Source: Natronoflexus pectinivorans | GTDB lineage: Bacteria; Bacteroidota; Bacteroidia; Bacteroidales; Marinilabiliaceae | NCBI RefSeq assembly: GCF_004345615.1 | Contig: NZ_SLWK01000001.1 | Coordinates: 860,666 to 924,665, forward strand | Direction of reading: 5' to 3' | Length of the DNA stretch: 64,000 nucleotides | Shown here: positions 34,601 through 42,764 of the stretch, piece after piece | Layout of the letters: every line of letters starts with the position of its first letter | How positions within the stretch are numbered: the first letter of the stretch is position 1 | Notes under the pieces: generated by a model | Told to the model about the DNA's origin: nothing | What the model saw: only the letters and a program-made list of their open reading frames with translations | The model's database searches: none | Made by a program: the position numbers and the translations under genes

Positions 34601-35291
34601 CTACTAAAAAGCGGAACAGTTGCTTTTTTTCTATTATGTAGTTTTTGATGTTTGCCTTTTCGAGCAGATATTTTAATTCGCTGAATTTAAACGCTCTAAG
34701 GACAGAGATCGGGCCATCATTTTTTGCCAGAACAGTTCCATTTAATAAGCGAGTGAAAAACCATGCGCTGTAATAAGCCATCCAGTTTCGCTGCAAGTCG
34801 TTAACGACAAATCCAACTTTGACATTTTCGCTGAAATAGGTGAATAGCTTTAGTAATTCGTTTTCGTTTAAATGGTGACAAAACAAGGAACAATGAACAA
34901 TGTCAACGGTTCTGTTCTGATCAATAAATACCTGATGATCGGCGATAATGCCGGTGATTTCCGGATATGTTCGGCAATGTTTTCTCAAATAATCAATTAC
35001 ATTGGCATTTTTATCAACTCCTGTTAACTGAACATTGAAATTGTTTTTTCTGGCCCAATCGGCAATGGTTCGCAACGAGTCGCCGCTTCCGCATCCAAAA
35101 TCGACGATATGATAGAGTTTGGTGTGATCTGTTACTAATTGTTTTATGCCTTTAAGAGTAATCGCATGTCCGCCGGTGTTTCTATTCATTATATCAAGCT
35201 CCCACAGGTTTTTGAAGAGCAAATTCTTCTGAATGTTGGTTTCATCCAGTAATTCTTGTTTATAGGAGCGGTATTTGAATTTTGTGGTCAT
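34563..35291 (-). CDS. class I SAM-dependent methyltransferase of a polyketide cluster
   Basis: A 242-residue soluble methyltransferase with the SAM motif IVDFGCGSGDSLR (DFGCGSG at 64-70), VDKNAN at the end of strand 2 and VHCSLFCHHLNENELL at motif IV. The opening RSYKQELLD and ELDIMNRNTGGHAITLKG resembles methyltransferases found beside bacterial type III polyketide synthases. It overlaps the FAD monooxygenase gene by 38 bp. A 348-bp repeat-bearing gap separates it from the PKS gene upstream, so co-transcription with the PKS is uncertain. Probable job: O- or C-methylation of a phenolic lipid. Confidence 0.83.
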   Translation of the reverse strand: MTTKFKYRSYKQELLDETNIQKNLLFKNLWELDIMNRNTGGHAITLKGIKQLVTDHTKLYHIVDFGCGSGDSLRTIADWARKNNFNVQLTGVDKNANVIDYLRKHCRTYPEITGIIADHQVFIDQNRTVDIVHCSLFCHHLNENELLKLFTYFSENVKVGFVVNDLQRNWMAYYSAWFFTRLLNGTVLAKNDGPISVLRAFKFSELKYLLEKANIKNYIIEKKQLFRFLVVGKTSNYGTFSA

Positions 35292-35639
35292 GAATAGTTC
35301 GTTGAAAAAATAGCTAAACGCAGAGAAGCTCTATGCTAAAGCTACGGACTCTGAAAGACGCAAAGTTTTTTTATTTCTGGTTGGGAAAACCTAAATCTGA
35401 GTGCATAGGGATTTCCTGCTGCGGAGGGGTAAAGTGATCTAAATCAAATATTTTTATTTTCGTTCTACTTTATTTAAAATAAGGTTTATTGTTATGAGAT
35501 ATTGTGTTTCTACTAAGGTTTCAAAATCCTTATATTTAATTATTTAATCTTAGTAGGAATATTTGGCAACTAAAATTCAACCTTATTAAAAATAGATTGA
35601 ATATATTTTTCTAAATACTCCGATTTCGTTCACCCCAGG
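35292..35639. other. intergenic gap inside the polyketide cluster, 348 bp
   Basis: No gene. It contains a GCAGAG...CTCTG...GACGCAAAG palindromic stretch near 35325-35370 and the second copy of the dispersed repeat (35472-35644). Confidence 0.65.
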
Positions 35640-35644
35640 TTAGG
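35472..35644 (+). repeat. dispersed direct repeat, copy 2
   Basis: Same-orientation homologue of 23859-24032. Its end contains the TAA stop codon (35640-35642, minus strand) of the polyketide synthase gene. An imperfect palindrome (TTCTACTAAGGTT with AATCTTAGTAGGAA) lies in its core. Confidence 0.8.
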
Positions 35645-36845
35645 GGTGTAGGTTGGCATAAGACAATATTTCAGCAGTTTTCTTACCGGCACTAATTTTT
35701 TTCGTTGAATCTGCATTCTCACCTACGTATGATTTTTCAACCCTATTCGTTACATAAGTTAGCAATGCGGTTTCAATGCTTAATCCGGGACCAAACCCGA
35801 TTGAAAAGATGGTTTCACCATTGGTGTTTTCAGCTTTCATGATTTCATTCAGAACAAAAAGAATGGTTGGCGACGACATGTTTCCGTAATCAGAAAGTAC
35901 TTTATAGGAGTATTGCACATCGTAATCGCTCAGTTGCGTCTGTTTCTTAATGGCATCAAGTATTTTTTTTCCACCGGGATGAATGGCCCATTTATCGATA
36001 GATAATGGGTCTGTATTTAACTTTTTGCTGGCTTTCATTATGACTTCATTCACTTCATTGCCAATAAAATCTGGAATTCCACCATCAAGAACCATTTCGA
36101 AATTATTTGGTGTTATGTTCCAACCCATTAAGTTTTTGCCTTTATTAAGCAGCAGTGAATAGAATCCATTTAAAGATAAACCCGACTGTTGATTTCTTCT
36201 TGCAGCCCTATCAGAGACCACTACCACTGCTGCTGACCCATCGCCAAAAATGGTGTTGGCCAGTAAATTATCGCTATTGTTTACCGGCTGGAAATGTAAG
36301 GTGCATAACTCCACACAAACGATTAACACTTTAGCATTTTCGTTGGTTTTGGTAATCATATCAGCGAGGTTTAAGGCCGGAAATGCAGCATTGCATCCCA
36401 TGTAGTTTATTGCAGTGTGAAAGGTATCATCAGGTAAATCCAATTGCTCAATTAATTCAGCACCCAAACCCGGAGCATAAACACCGGTACATGTAACCGT
36501 TATTAAATGGGTGATGTTTAAATCACCCATGTTGGTATTCAATTTTTGTAATGCATTTTTCAAAGCAGAAATAGCGAGAGAAGATGCATTTTCTTTAAAT
36601 AGAGCAGTTCTTTGTGTCACATCAGGAACTTTTATATTCTGTTTAAAGAAGCTGTTTTCGGATGGATAATTACCAAAATCAGAAAGGATAGAATAACGGG
36701 TTTTTATTCCACTATTGTGGAATAAAATATTCAGTTTTCGCGAAGCAGTATCATCGTTGTACGCAGCTTTCATGAATTCCAATATGGTAGATTGTTTTGC
36801 ACCATATTTTGGTACTGCTGTTCCTATGGAGATAATTGTGCCCAT
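35640..36845 (-). CDS. type III polyketide synthase (chalcone synthase family)
   Basis: A 401-residue homodimeric ketosynthase that extends an acyl-CoA starter with malonyl-CoA and cyclises the product to a resorcinol or pyrone. The catalytic triad is visible: Cys151 in INYMGCNAAFPAL, His289 in WAIHPGGKKIL and Asn322 in DYGNMSSPTI. The VVVVSD strand and GFGPGLSIET near the C-terminus are canonical. It starts 2 bp after the UbiA prenyltransferase gene, so the two are co-transcribed. The stop codon lies in a dispersed repeat, yet the C-terminal GFGPG motif is present, so the enzyme looks complete. Starter and ring type cannot be predicted. Confidence 0.93.
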   Translation of the reverse strand: MGTIISIGTAVPKYGAKQSTILEFMKAAYNDDTASRKLNILFHNSGIKTRYSILSDFGNYPSENSFFKQNIKVPDVTQRTALFKENASSLAISALKNALQKLNTNMGDLNITHLITVTCTGVYAPGLGAELIEQLDLPDDTFHTAINYMGCNAAFPALNLADMITKTNENAKVLIVCVELCTLHFQPVNNSDNLLANTIFGDGSAAVVVVSDRAARRNQQSGLSLNGFYSLLLNKGKNLMGWNITPNNFEMVLDGGIPDFIGNEVNEVIMKASKKLNTDPLSIDKWAIHPGGKKILDAIKKQTQLSDYDVQYSYKVLSDYGNMSSPTILFVLNEIMKAENTNGETIFSIGFGPGLSIETALLTYVTNRVEKSYVGENADSTKKISAGKKTAEILSYANLHP

Positions 36846-36847
36846 TG

Positions 36848-37759
36848 CTAAAACCAGTTAATGTAATTATTAAAAATAAGAACCACAAAGTACAGATTCA
36901 TGCTTGTAGATGTAAGCAGGTTCATGGTCATGGTGTTCTCAAAATTGGCTTTGTTCTTGTTCTTTCGAACTTTCGAAAACCAGACCGACAAATAAACAGT
37001 CACTGGCAACATCAGTATTAAAAACAATAGCAATAAAGTCATTTGTTGCTGCCTTAAATTGAAATAGTAGTAGAGGAGCAAGGTTGCAACGGAGAATAGT
37101 ATCCCGGAAAAAACAAATGTTCCGTTGTACCCGAGTTTATAACTTAAGCTTGTTACGCCATCTTTTTTATCTGCATCGTGTTGATAAATTTGGGTGAGCG
37201 GATAAACACTTCCTATAAAAAGACTTGCCACACTCATACAAATGATGTTATTGAGCGTGAAAAAATTCACCAATGAAAATGAGGAAACTGCTGCTGATGA
37301 AGCCATCAAATAAACAAAAGCGCCCTGAAAAATAAACACTGTTAAAAATCCAATTATCGGGTATTGTTTTAATCTCACATTCCGGTAACTATAAGCACGG
37401 GAGGCCAGAATAAAAATGAAAACTAAAAGTGAGAAAATATGTGAAATAAAAAATCCACTTAACACTGCCACAACATCCATCAACAATGTTACCCGATACA
37501 GATTGCGCGAAACTTTTGGTGGATGTTTTAATCCACCAATACTGCCAGTATCACGATCCTGGAAACTATTATACCCGTTACTGGATGGAAATACAAGCAA
37601 ATGCAGAATAACAAATGCAATGGCCGTTGTCTCCCAGTTGATACTGCTAACCTGACTTACCGCAAATAAAAAGACAGGCATTAAAAAGAAAGAAAATGGC
37701 AACCGCAAGTGTTTTACAGTGCTTTTATCGAACCAAGAAGGGATGTTAAAGTCCTTCAT
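36848..37759 (-). CDS. UbiA family prenyltransferase
   Basis: Integral membrane aromatic prenyltransferase with about eight to nine helices, 303 residues. The first aspartate motif is NSFQDRDTGSIGG (Asn64, Asp68, Asp70) and the second is YQHDADKKDG; both are needed for Mg-diphosphate binding and are intact. Substrates of the family include quinone precursors, tetrapyrroles and phenolics. Placement directly before a type III PKS suggests that it attaches an isoprenyl chain to the polyketide ring (inference). It is 48 bp downstream of the alpha/beta hydrolase gene on the same strand. Confidence 0.9.
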   Translation of the reverse strand: MKDFNIPSWFDKSTVKHLRLPFSFFLMPVFLFAVSQVSSINWETTAIAFVILHLLVFPSSNGYNSFQDRDTGSIGGLKHPPKVSRNLYRVTLLMDVVAVLSGFFISHIFSLLVFIFILASRAYSYRNVRLKQYPIIGFLTVFIFQGAFVYLMASSAAVSSFSLVNFFTLNNIICMSVASLFIGSVYPLTQIYQHDADKKDGVTSLSYKLGYNGTFVFSGILFSVATLLLYYYFNLRQQQMTLLLLFLILMLPVTVYLSVWFSKVRKNKNKANFENTMTMNLLTSTSMNLYFVVLIFNNYINWF

Positions 37760-37807
37760 TTATCTGATTGTAAAAAAGATTTAGTTATTAAGCTGATAAG
37801 TTCCAAA

Positions 37808-38647
37808 CTACTCTTTAGCAAACTTTAATAATTCAGCATTAAACTTCTGAGTTTCCTCCAGAAATAAGCTATGGCCGCTATTTTTAAAAGCCACAATATG
37901 CGAATTTGCGATTCGGTTTTTCATTTGTTCAGCCAGGTCGAAAGAACAAATTTTATCCTTTTTGCCATGCATGATTAATGTTGGAATTTTAATTTTAGCA
38001 AGGTCAGTTCTCAGGTCAGTATCGCGCAAGGCAATTAAACACTCCGCCATTGCATAGGAAGATGAACTGATGTTAATTCCGTTTAACCAGCTGGCGATGC
38101 CATCGTTCAGCGCAGTTTCTGTGGCTGAAAATATTTTACCAACATTGGCCAACAGTTTCGGCCGGTCTTTATAGTTCAAGGCAATTAAGTCATCAACAGC
38201 ACTTTTGGTAAGATTATAAGGAAAATCATCCCGCTTTGTCCATATAGGTGCGGCGGCTCCAAACAGAGCAAGTTTCGAGAAAATTGCTTTCTCGTCTGTA
38301 GCTGCCAGCCGAATTGCAATTGCACCACCCATTGAGAAACCGCCCAAAACAGCATCTTTAATTTTTAGCAGAGTTAGAATCTTGCGGATATCTTCGGCAT
38401 GTACATCGTAATCGTACTTTCCAAAAGGTTTATCTGATTTTCCGAAACCCCGTAATGTAATGCCTATGGCTCTGAAGTTATTTTTTATTAAATCGTGGTA
38501 TTGGTATTCGTACATTTCGTCACTTAAAGGCCAACCGTGTATTAAAACAATTGGTCTGCCTTCACCTGCGTCTGTAATATGAAGTCGAACATTGGGTTCT
38601 ACTTCAATATATTCGGCTCTGGTTTCACCTGCTTTTATTTTTTCCAT
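37808..38647 (-). CDS. alpha/beta hydrolase
   Basis: A 279-residue serine hydrolase of the haloperoxidase/arylesterase-like branch. It has the oxyanion HGWPLS motif at 37-42, nucleophile elbow GGFSMGG with Ser105, the acid strand PTLIMHGKKDKI, and a catalytic His in NSGHSLFLEE. It is cytosolic (no signal). It starts 1 bp after the HPF-like gene stop and precedes the UbiA-PKS pair, so it may belong to the same transcript. The substrate could be an ester or thioester of the polyketide pathway, but nothing in the sequence proves that. Confidence 0.87.
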   Translation of the reverse strand: MEKIKAGETRAEYIEVEPNVRLHITDAGEGRPIVLIHGWPLSDEMYEYQYHDLIKNNFRAIGITLRGFGKSDKPFGKYDYDVHAEDIRKILTLLKIKDAVLGGFSMGGAIAIRLAATDEKAIFSKLALFGAAAPIWTKRDDFPYNLTKSAVDDLIALNYKDRPKLLANVGKIFSATETALNDGIASWLNGINISSSSYAMAECLIALRDTDLRTDLAKIKIPTLIMHGKKDKICSFDLAEQMKNRIANSHIVAFKNSGHSLFLEETQKFNAELLKFAKE

Positions 38648-38648
38648 T

Positions 38649-38963
38649 TTAATTATTTTTTAAACGTCCGGTAATTTTTTCCAAAGAAGATTTTAATTTG
38701 TCTACAGCGCCAAAAACAGCCTGCTCCTGGGTGTTTGCATGGTCGGTAACTGCGATTGGTTTCATTCCTGCCAGTCTCGCTTCCACCATGCAGCGCTTGT
38801 CGTTTAGACCTTTTTTATTGCCATCTTCATCTGAGAGATGTATTTCCACTCTTGTTATTTGTTCTTTGAACTTGCTTAGTTCGAATGAAATTAAGGAAGT
38901 AGAGAACTCCAGAAGCTTTTCGCTTCCAACGACATTCTTGTCTGAATTAAATTGTATTTGCAT
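38649..38963 (-). CDS. HPF/RaiA-like ribosome-associated protein
   Basis: A 104-residue protein resembling the ribosome hibernation factor family (HPF/YfiA/RaiA): MQIQFNSDKNV opening, a beta strand ITRVEIHLSDEDG, then KRCMVEARLAGMKPIAVTDH and a helix QEQAVFGAVDKLKSSLEK. That beta-alpha-beta-beta-beta-alpha order is typical. The shorter form without the dimerising C-terminal domain would bind the 30S decoding centre. It is placed between baeRF3 and a hydrolase with 11 and 1 bp gaps. Role in silencing ribosomes under stress is inferred from family. Confidence 0.8.
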   Translation of the reverse strand: MQIQFNSDKNVVGSEKLLEFSTSLISFELSKFKEQITRVEIHLSDEDGNKKGLNDKRCMVEARLAGMKPIAVTDHANTQEQAVFGAVDKLKSSLEKITGRLKNN

Positions 38964-38974
38964 TTTTCTTAAAA

Positions 38975-40129
38975 TTAATATCGAAATATTGCGGCCAACC
39001 CTGTTTCGGATGGCATTTTATCCTTAGGAAGCACCATAACCTTTCCACCCATTTTCATGACTAATTCTCCCATATCATCCAGCAAATCATCTACTCTGGG
39101 ATTGCTCATATCTTTTTTTTGTGTATTTCCCGTCACAAGATTTGTTATCCTGACCGGGATTATCCGGTCGTGTTCAACAATAAGCGTATTAACGCGCCCC
39201 TCAACTGCCGCTACGGCAACTTCCTTATAGTCATCGCTGCCTTTGCCATCAATTCTTGCCTGCTCAAAAAGTGCAACCAGGTTGTCCAGTTTATGGTTAT
39301 ATTCCGGCTCCATTATTTCCCAGGCCATTTTTGTAAGTTGACCCGATGAAACTGATGAAGGGTTTATTGCAATGCCTTTAGGGAGCAGAAGAGGATTTTT
39401 ACTTACTTTTTGAAAAAGATGGTGGTGTTCGGGCAATGCCGCAAGAATAATTGGCCAGCCTGTAGGCTTCGAAAAGTTTTCTTCAATGGCATTTGCCACT
39501 ACACGAAAAAATCTTTCAGCATCTTTTTCAGTTTCATTTTTTCTGCCTCCATGACCGTGGTGCATAGACGAGCTTTCTCCCGCGGAACCACCATAAGATG
39601 CAACGGTTGTATGCTTTTCTGTCAATTCATCACCCAGCGCTTCGGTAATGGTTTTTGGAGTGTCAGATGTAAGTTCTATTTCAGTAAGCGAGTGATGGTT
39701 GCCCTGAAAAAGGCGAATATCATGAAGGGTTAAAGCCAATAAATGGAATTGGTCAAGGGATTGTAAATATTGTCTCAACGGCTTGGTATGGAAACTGTCG
39801 GCTACAATGGCCAGTTCTTCAAATGATTTATGTACACCAACCACTTTAAATATTCCGGTTCCACCAAATATAGCCAGACCATCAAATGTGTGGTTCCAGG
39901 TATTATCATCTTCAGCCAGAGTCTCAAAAGGTTTAAGATATTCCTGAACATCATCGGCTGAATATTTTTGCAACAGGGATTCTTTCATTTGCCGGATAAG
40001 ATTTTTAAAAAGAATTGTATCCTGAAGGTTTTCAGGATGCATTCGGTGTGTAGGCATATATACGGAAAGACAAGGGGCCTGATCTGCTGCCAGGAGTTCC
40101 TGAATTAATGCTTTTGTTAGTAATTCCAT
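38975..40129 (-). CDS. baeRF3 family protein (archaeo-eukaryotic release factor-like)
   Basis: A 384-residue protein of the bacterial aeRF-1 related families (baeRF3 type), recognised by LSVYMPTHRMHPENLQDTILFKN at the start, DGLAIFGG, and ALPEHHHLFQKVSKNPLLLP in the central domain, with EGRVNTLIVEHD toward the end. Families of this group resemble eRF1/Dom34 and are proposed to act on ribosomes, in rescue or rRNA-directed stress responses; no member of this type is well characterised. It is the first gene of a run with an HPF-like gene, which supports a ribosome-related task (inference). Confidence 0.8.
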   Translation of the reverse strand: MELLTKALIQELLAADQAPCLSVYMPTHRMHPENLQDTILFKNLIRQMKESLLQKYSADDVQEYLKPFETLAEDDNTWNHTFDGLAIFGGTGIFKVVGVHKSFEELAIVADSFHTKPLRQYLQSLDQFHLLALTLHDIRLFQGNHHSLTEIELTSDTPKTITEALGDELTEKHTTVASYGGSAGESSSMHHGHGGRKNETEKDAERFFRVVANAIEENFSKPTGWPIILAALPEHHHLFQKVSKNPLLLPKGIAINPSSVSSGQLTKMAWEIMEPEYNHKLDNLVALFEQARIDGKGSDDYKEVAVAAVEGRVNTLIVEHDRIIPVRITNLVTGNTQKKDMSNPRVDDLLDDMGELVMKMGGKVMVLPKDKMPSETGLAAIFRY

Positions 40130-40403
40130 TTTTTATTGTTTTTGGATACAACATTTGTCTTTGTGTTCTCTTATCATCTTAGTTTAAGCCATGCATGAAT
40201 TACAAACAGACCTACAACGGTTCCACCAAAGTGATTGATGATCCTGTCTGTAACAAATGCAACCAATCAGCACGTAATTAGATGATTACTCTATAAGGAA
40301 TCAAATAGTTATATCACCTGTTGGCATGCTCTTAACTATTAAAATTAGATAGCTCTTTCCACTGCATAGTATCGTTGTTCAACTAATTTAGTAATTGAAT
40401 GGT

Positions 40404-41078
40404 CTATTTATTTGCGATAGTATCACGCAATTTTTTCAAATGGTCGTGGTCGGCTTTTAGCATTAATTTTTGAGCGTTTATCATAACCTGTTGTTCGGTT
40501 TTTATTTGTTTTAATTCGTTCTTTAATGCCTTGTCATATGTGTCTAATGCCTTATCTTCACCATACTCACAAGCATTAAGAATGGCTTTGCTATTTTTGC
40601 CGGTGAGTGCTGCCTTTGCATCCATCCATACACGAAAAAACTTCCCTATAGTCTTTGTTTCTTCCGTTTCCTCGCCGCCCAGGGTGATTACTTCTTTAAC
40701 CAATTCTTGCTTGCATTTTTGACTGGTTGAAATGAATTGTCTGAATAAAGCTTTTAAATCAGGTTCTTCAGTTTCTTTTGAAGCTGTTTCATAGCCCTTT
40801 ATTCTATCGTTGTTGATAGTGATGAGTGAGTTTAGAACTGCAATTGCTTTTTCATTTTCCTCTAAAATGGTTGTTTCATTTTTAGTTCTTTTAATATTGT
40901 CTGAAAGGGAATCAAGTAGATTATTGTATTTTGATTTTACTATATCCACATAATGGTCGCCTTTATGTATTATTTTTTTACGGACTTTTGAACCCTTTTC
41001 GGGTGCGAATAAAACTCCTGCTATTGCCCCAATGACAACCCCTGCCAATGCTCCGAATGCTACCCTACCTGTTTTCAT
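40404..41078 (-). CDS. YtxH-DUF2383 fusion stress protein
   Basis: A 224-residue protein of two parts. Residues 1-60 are a YtxH-like segment: a glycine-rich membrane helix (GALAGVVIGAIAGVLFAPEKG) followed by a basic amphipathic stretch. Residues 75-224 are a DUF2383/PA2169-type ferritin-like four-helix bundle with AIAVLNSLITINNDRIKGYE and NACEYGEDKALDTYDKAL. The two parts occur as separate genes at 53718 and 54308. It lies about 165 nt downstream of a stress-regulon promoter (41250-41317). Function is unknown; such proteins are usually induced by salt or general stress. Confidence 0.87.
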   Translation of the reverse strand: MKTGRVAFGALAGVVIGAIAGVLFAPEKGSKVRKKIIHKGDHYVDIVKSKYNNLLDSLSDNIKRTKNETTILEENEKAIAVLNSLITINNDRIKGYETASKETEEPDLKALFRQFISTSQKCKQELVKEVITLGGEETEETKTIGKFFRVWMDAKAALTGKNSKAILNACEYGEDKALDTYDKALKNELKQIKTEQQVMINAQKLMLKADHDHLKKLRDTIANK

Positions 41079-41249
41079 CTGTATATTATTAAATTATATT
41101 ATTGGCCTCATTTATCTGGCTTGAGAATTTATATGCAATTACCTGTTAAGAGAATTTTACTCATGCAACTTTCATATTAATAGTACTTGCCTGATCTTAC
41201 TTCCTACAAATTGTCCAACGTTTTATATATCCCCTCCAATTAATTCAAT

Positions 41250-41317
41250 TCAATATAATGCTGTTAGTCAATTGAAGCGTTACAATATCTTTGTGAATTA
41301 TTACATAATTCACACAT
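41250..41317 (-). promoter_or_regulatory. stress-regulon promoter, copy 2 (YtxH-DUF2383)
   Basis: On the minus strand the boxes are GAATTATGTAA and a weaker second box ending GTAACGC, 21 bp apart (41317-41277), with the -7 box TATATTGA (41257-41250) at the same 26-nt distance. The distal box overlaps the stop codon of the upstream Y4yA-like gene (TGA, 41310-41312). The leader to 41078 is about 165 nt. Confidence 0.8.
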
Positions 41318-42749
41318 TCCTCTTGTCGTTTTTAAAATCTCGAAAATCATAGATTTCTTTTGAAATTTCCAGACTTAAATTAACCGAGAGCTCGAACAAA
41401 TGCGCCTGGGTTTCGAAAAAGTGCATCATGTAGCCGGCGGTATTTACAAAACCTATGATGTCGCCAATTTGAGGCAGGTTTGGCAAGGCTATTTTACGCT
41501 TAAGTACAATGTCTTGCTCTAGGCAATATGCGCCGGTAAAATAGACTTCGACCAGGTGTTTTGGTGCAGGGGCAAAAGCGGTTAAGGGATCTGCTAAATA
41601 ATCGGTACTGGAGCTTTTTAGCTGGCTCATGTTCATATCAAGCCCGACGAGCCACCTGCCCCGCATGTCTTTTTTCCGGAAAACAACTTTGGCTAACGTC
41701 ATGCCCACTTGATTTAGCAATGAACGCCCTGGTTCCATGCGTATTTCTATGTCTTTATCCCGTAGTAATTCAGTTACACTTGCCTTGTTTTTATATCGAA
41801 AACTCAGGATTTTTTCAAGAAACAAGTCGCCGTTTACTTCATTGTAAAAGGGATAGGTTGCCAGTTTTCCCTGTAATTTATTATCGATTAATTGATATCC
41901 AAGGCCATCATTGTTAAAGGTGATCTCTTTCCGTTCTCCTTTCACCGCTTTTTTCAGTTCCTCCCGAAAAGCCTTCCACTCGTTTTTAAATTGCAGGTAA
42001 TTGATCAGAAAACCACCGCCTATGTCAATAAACTGCGTAGTGAATCCATTGTCTTTAAGTTTTTCTGCCAATATGATGCACTGGCTTAATGCTGCCCCTC
42101 TTTGTTCAGTAGAATAACCGTTTAAATGAAAATGCAAACCCGTATAAGACAGATTTGAATGTTCCCCTTGCGGGGAACAAGTGGAGGTTATAAAGGATGA
42201 AACTTCGTCTAAATCAAAACCAAATCGACTGTAAAGCTTTCCCATATCGGTATTAAATCCGCTTACACGAAAACCCACCGGCGTTTGTTTGTCAAGTTTT
42301 TTGGCAATTGTGTTCAATAAATTGCACTCGTCCTCATTGTCCAAAATAACAAGTACGTTATTTTCAACTGCCAATTGGAGCAGTTTTTCAGTTTTTATAG
42401 CAGCTGTCACGGTCAAATTCTCTGATTTCACACCAGCTTCAAGTGCTTGCAGAAGTTCTCTATAGCTTGCAGTATCTACACCAATTCCGTTTTCTTGGGC
42501 ACATTTTACTATACTTTTGCTTTTGTTTGCTTTGTGGGCATAGAATATTTGGTATGAAATTCCATGTTTTGTAAATACTTTTCGGAAAGTATCAATGTTT
42601 TTGTCGAATTCAGGCAGATAATGTATGTTAATAGGTGAACCATAGGCTGCGAATAGCGAATCAAGGAGCACCTTGTCATTCATAAGCTTTGGCATCCAAT
42701 CACTTATTACGGGCGTAAGTTTTGGCAGTTGATTATTTGAATGCATCAT
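41310..42749 (-). CDS. Y4yA/SbnH-like PLP-dependent decarboxylase
   Basis: Fold-type III PLP enzyme of the ornithine/diaminopimelate decarboxylase superfamily, 479 residues. The Schiff-base lysine is Lys73 in FYAHKANKSKS; the phosphate-binding glycines are in FIDIGGGFLINY, and MEPGRSLLNQVG and GAYCLEQD supply the remaining active-site segments. The sequence most resembles Y4yA-type and SbnH-type enzymes, which work in siderophore or small-molecule pathways. It is the last gene of a three-gene unit behind a stress-regulon promoter. Its product and substrate are unknown; decarboxylation of an amino-acid conjugate is the most likely reaction. Confidence 0.83.
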   Translation of the reverse strand: MMHSNNQLPKLTPVISDWMPKLMNDKVLLDSLFAAYGSPINIHYLPEFDKNIDTFRKVFTKHGISYQIFYAHKANKSKSIVKCAQENGIGVDTASYRELLQALEAGVKSENLTVTAAIKTEKLLQLAVENNVLVILDNEDECNLLNTIAKKLDKQTPVGFRVSGFNTDMGKLYSRFGFDLDEVSSFITSTCSPQGEHSNLSYTGLHFHLNGYSTEQRGAALSQCIILAEKLKDNGFTTQFIDIGGGFLINYLQFKNEWKAFREELKKAVKGERKEITFNNDGLGYQLIDNKLQGKLATYPFYNEVNGDLFLEKILSFRYKNKASVTELLRDKDIEIRMEPGRSLLNQVGMTLAKVVFRKKDMRGRWLVGLDMNMSQLKSSSTDYLADPLTAFAPAPKHLVEVYFTGAYCLEQDIVLKRKIALPNLPQIGDIIGFVNTAGYMMHFFETQAHLFELSVNLSLEISKEIYDFRDFKNDKRNV

Positions 42750-42764
42750 AAATTAGTTTATTTA

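Noticed and set aside
40200..40270. Possible regulon site upstream of baeRF3 (CACGTAATT half-site)
   Set aside because: Only one half matches. The second half and -7 box do not align.
32438..41175. 17-nt inverted match (ATGAAAGTTGCATGAGT at 32438-32454 with the complement at 41159-41175)
   Set aside because: Too short to weigh and with no consistent context, though the second lies in the leader behind regulon copy 2.
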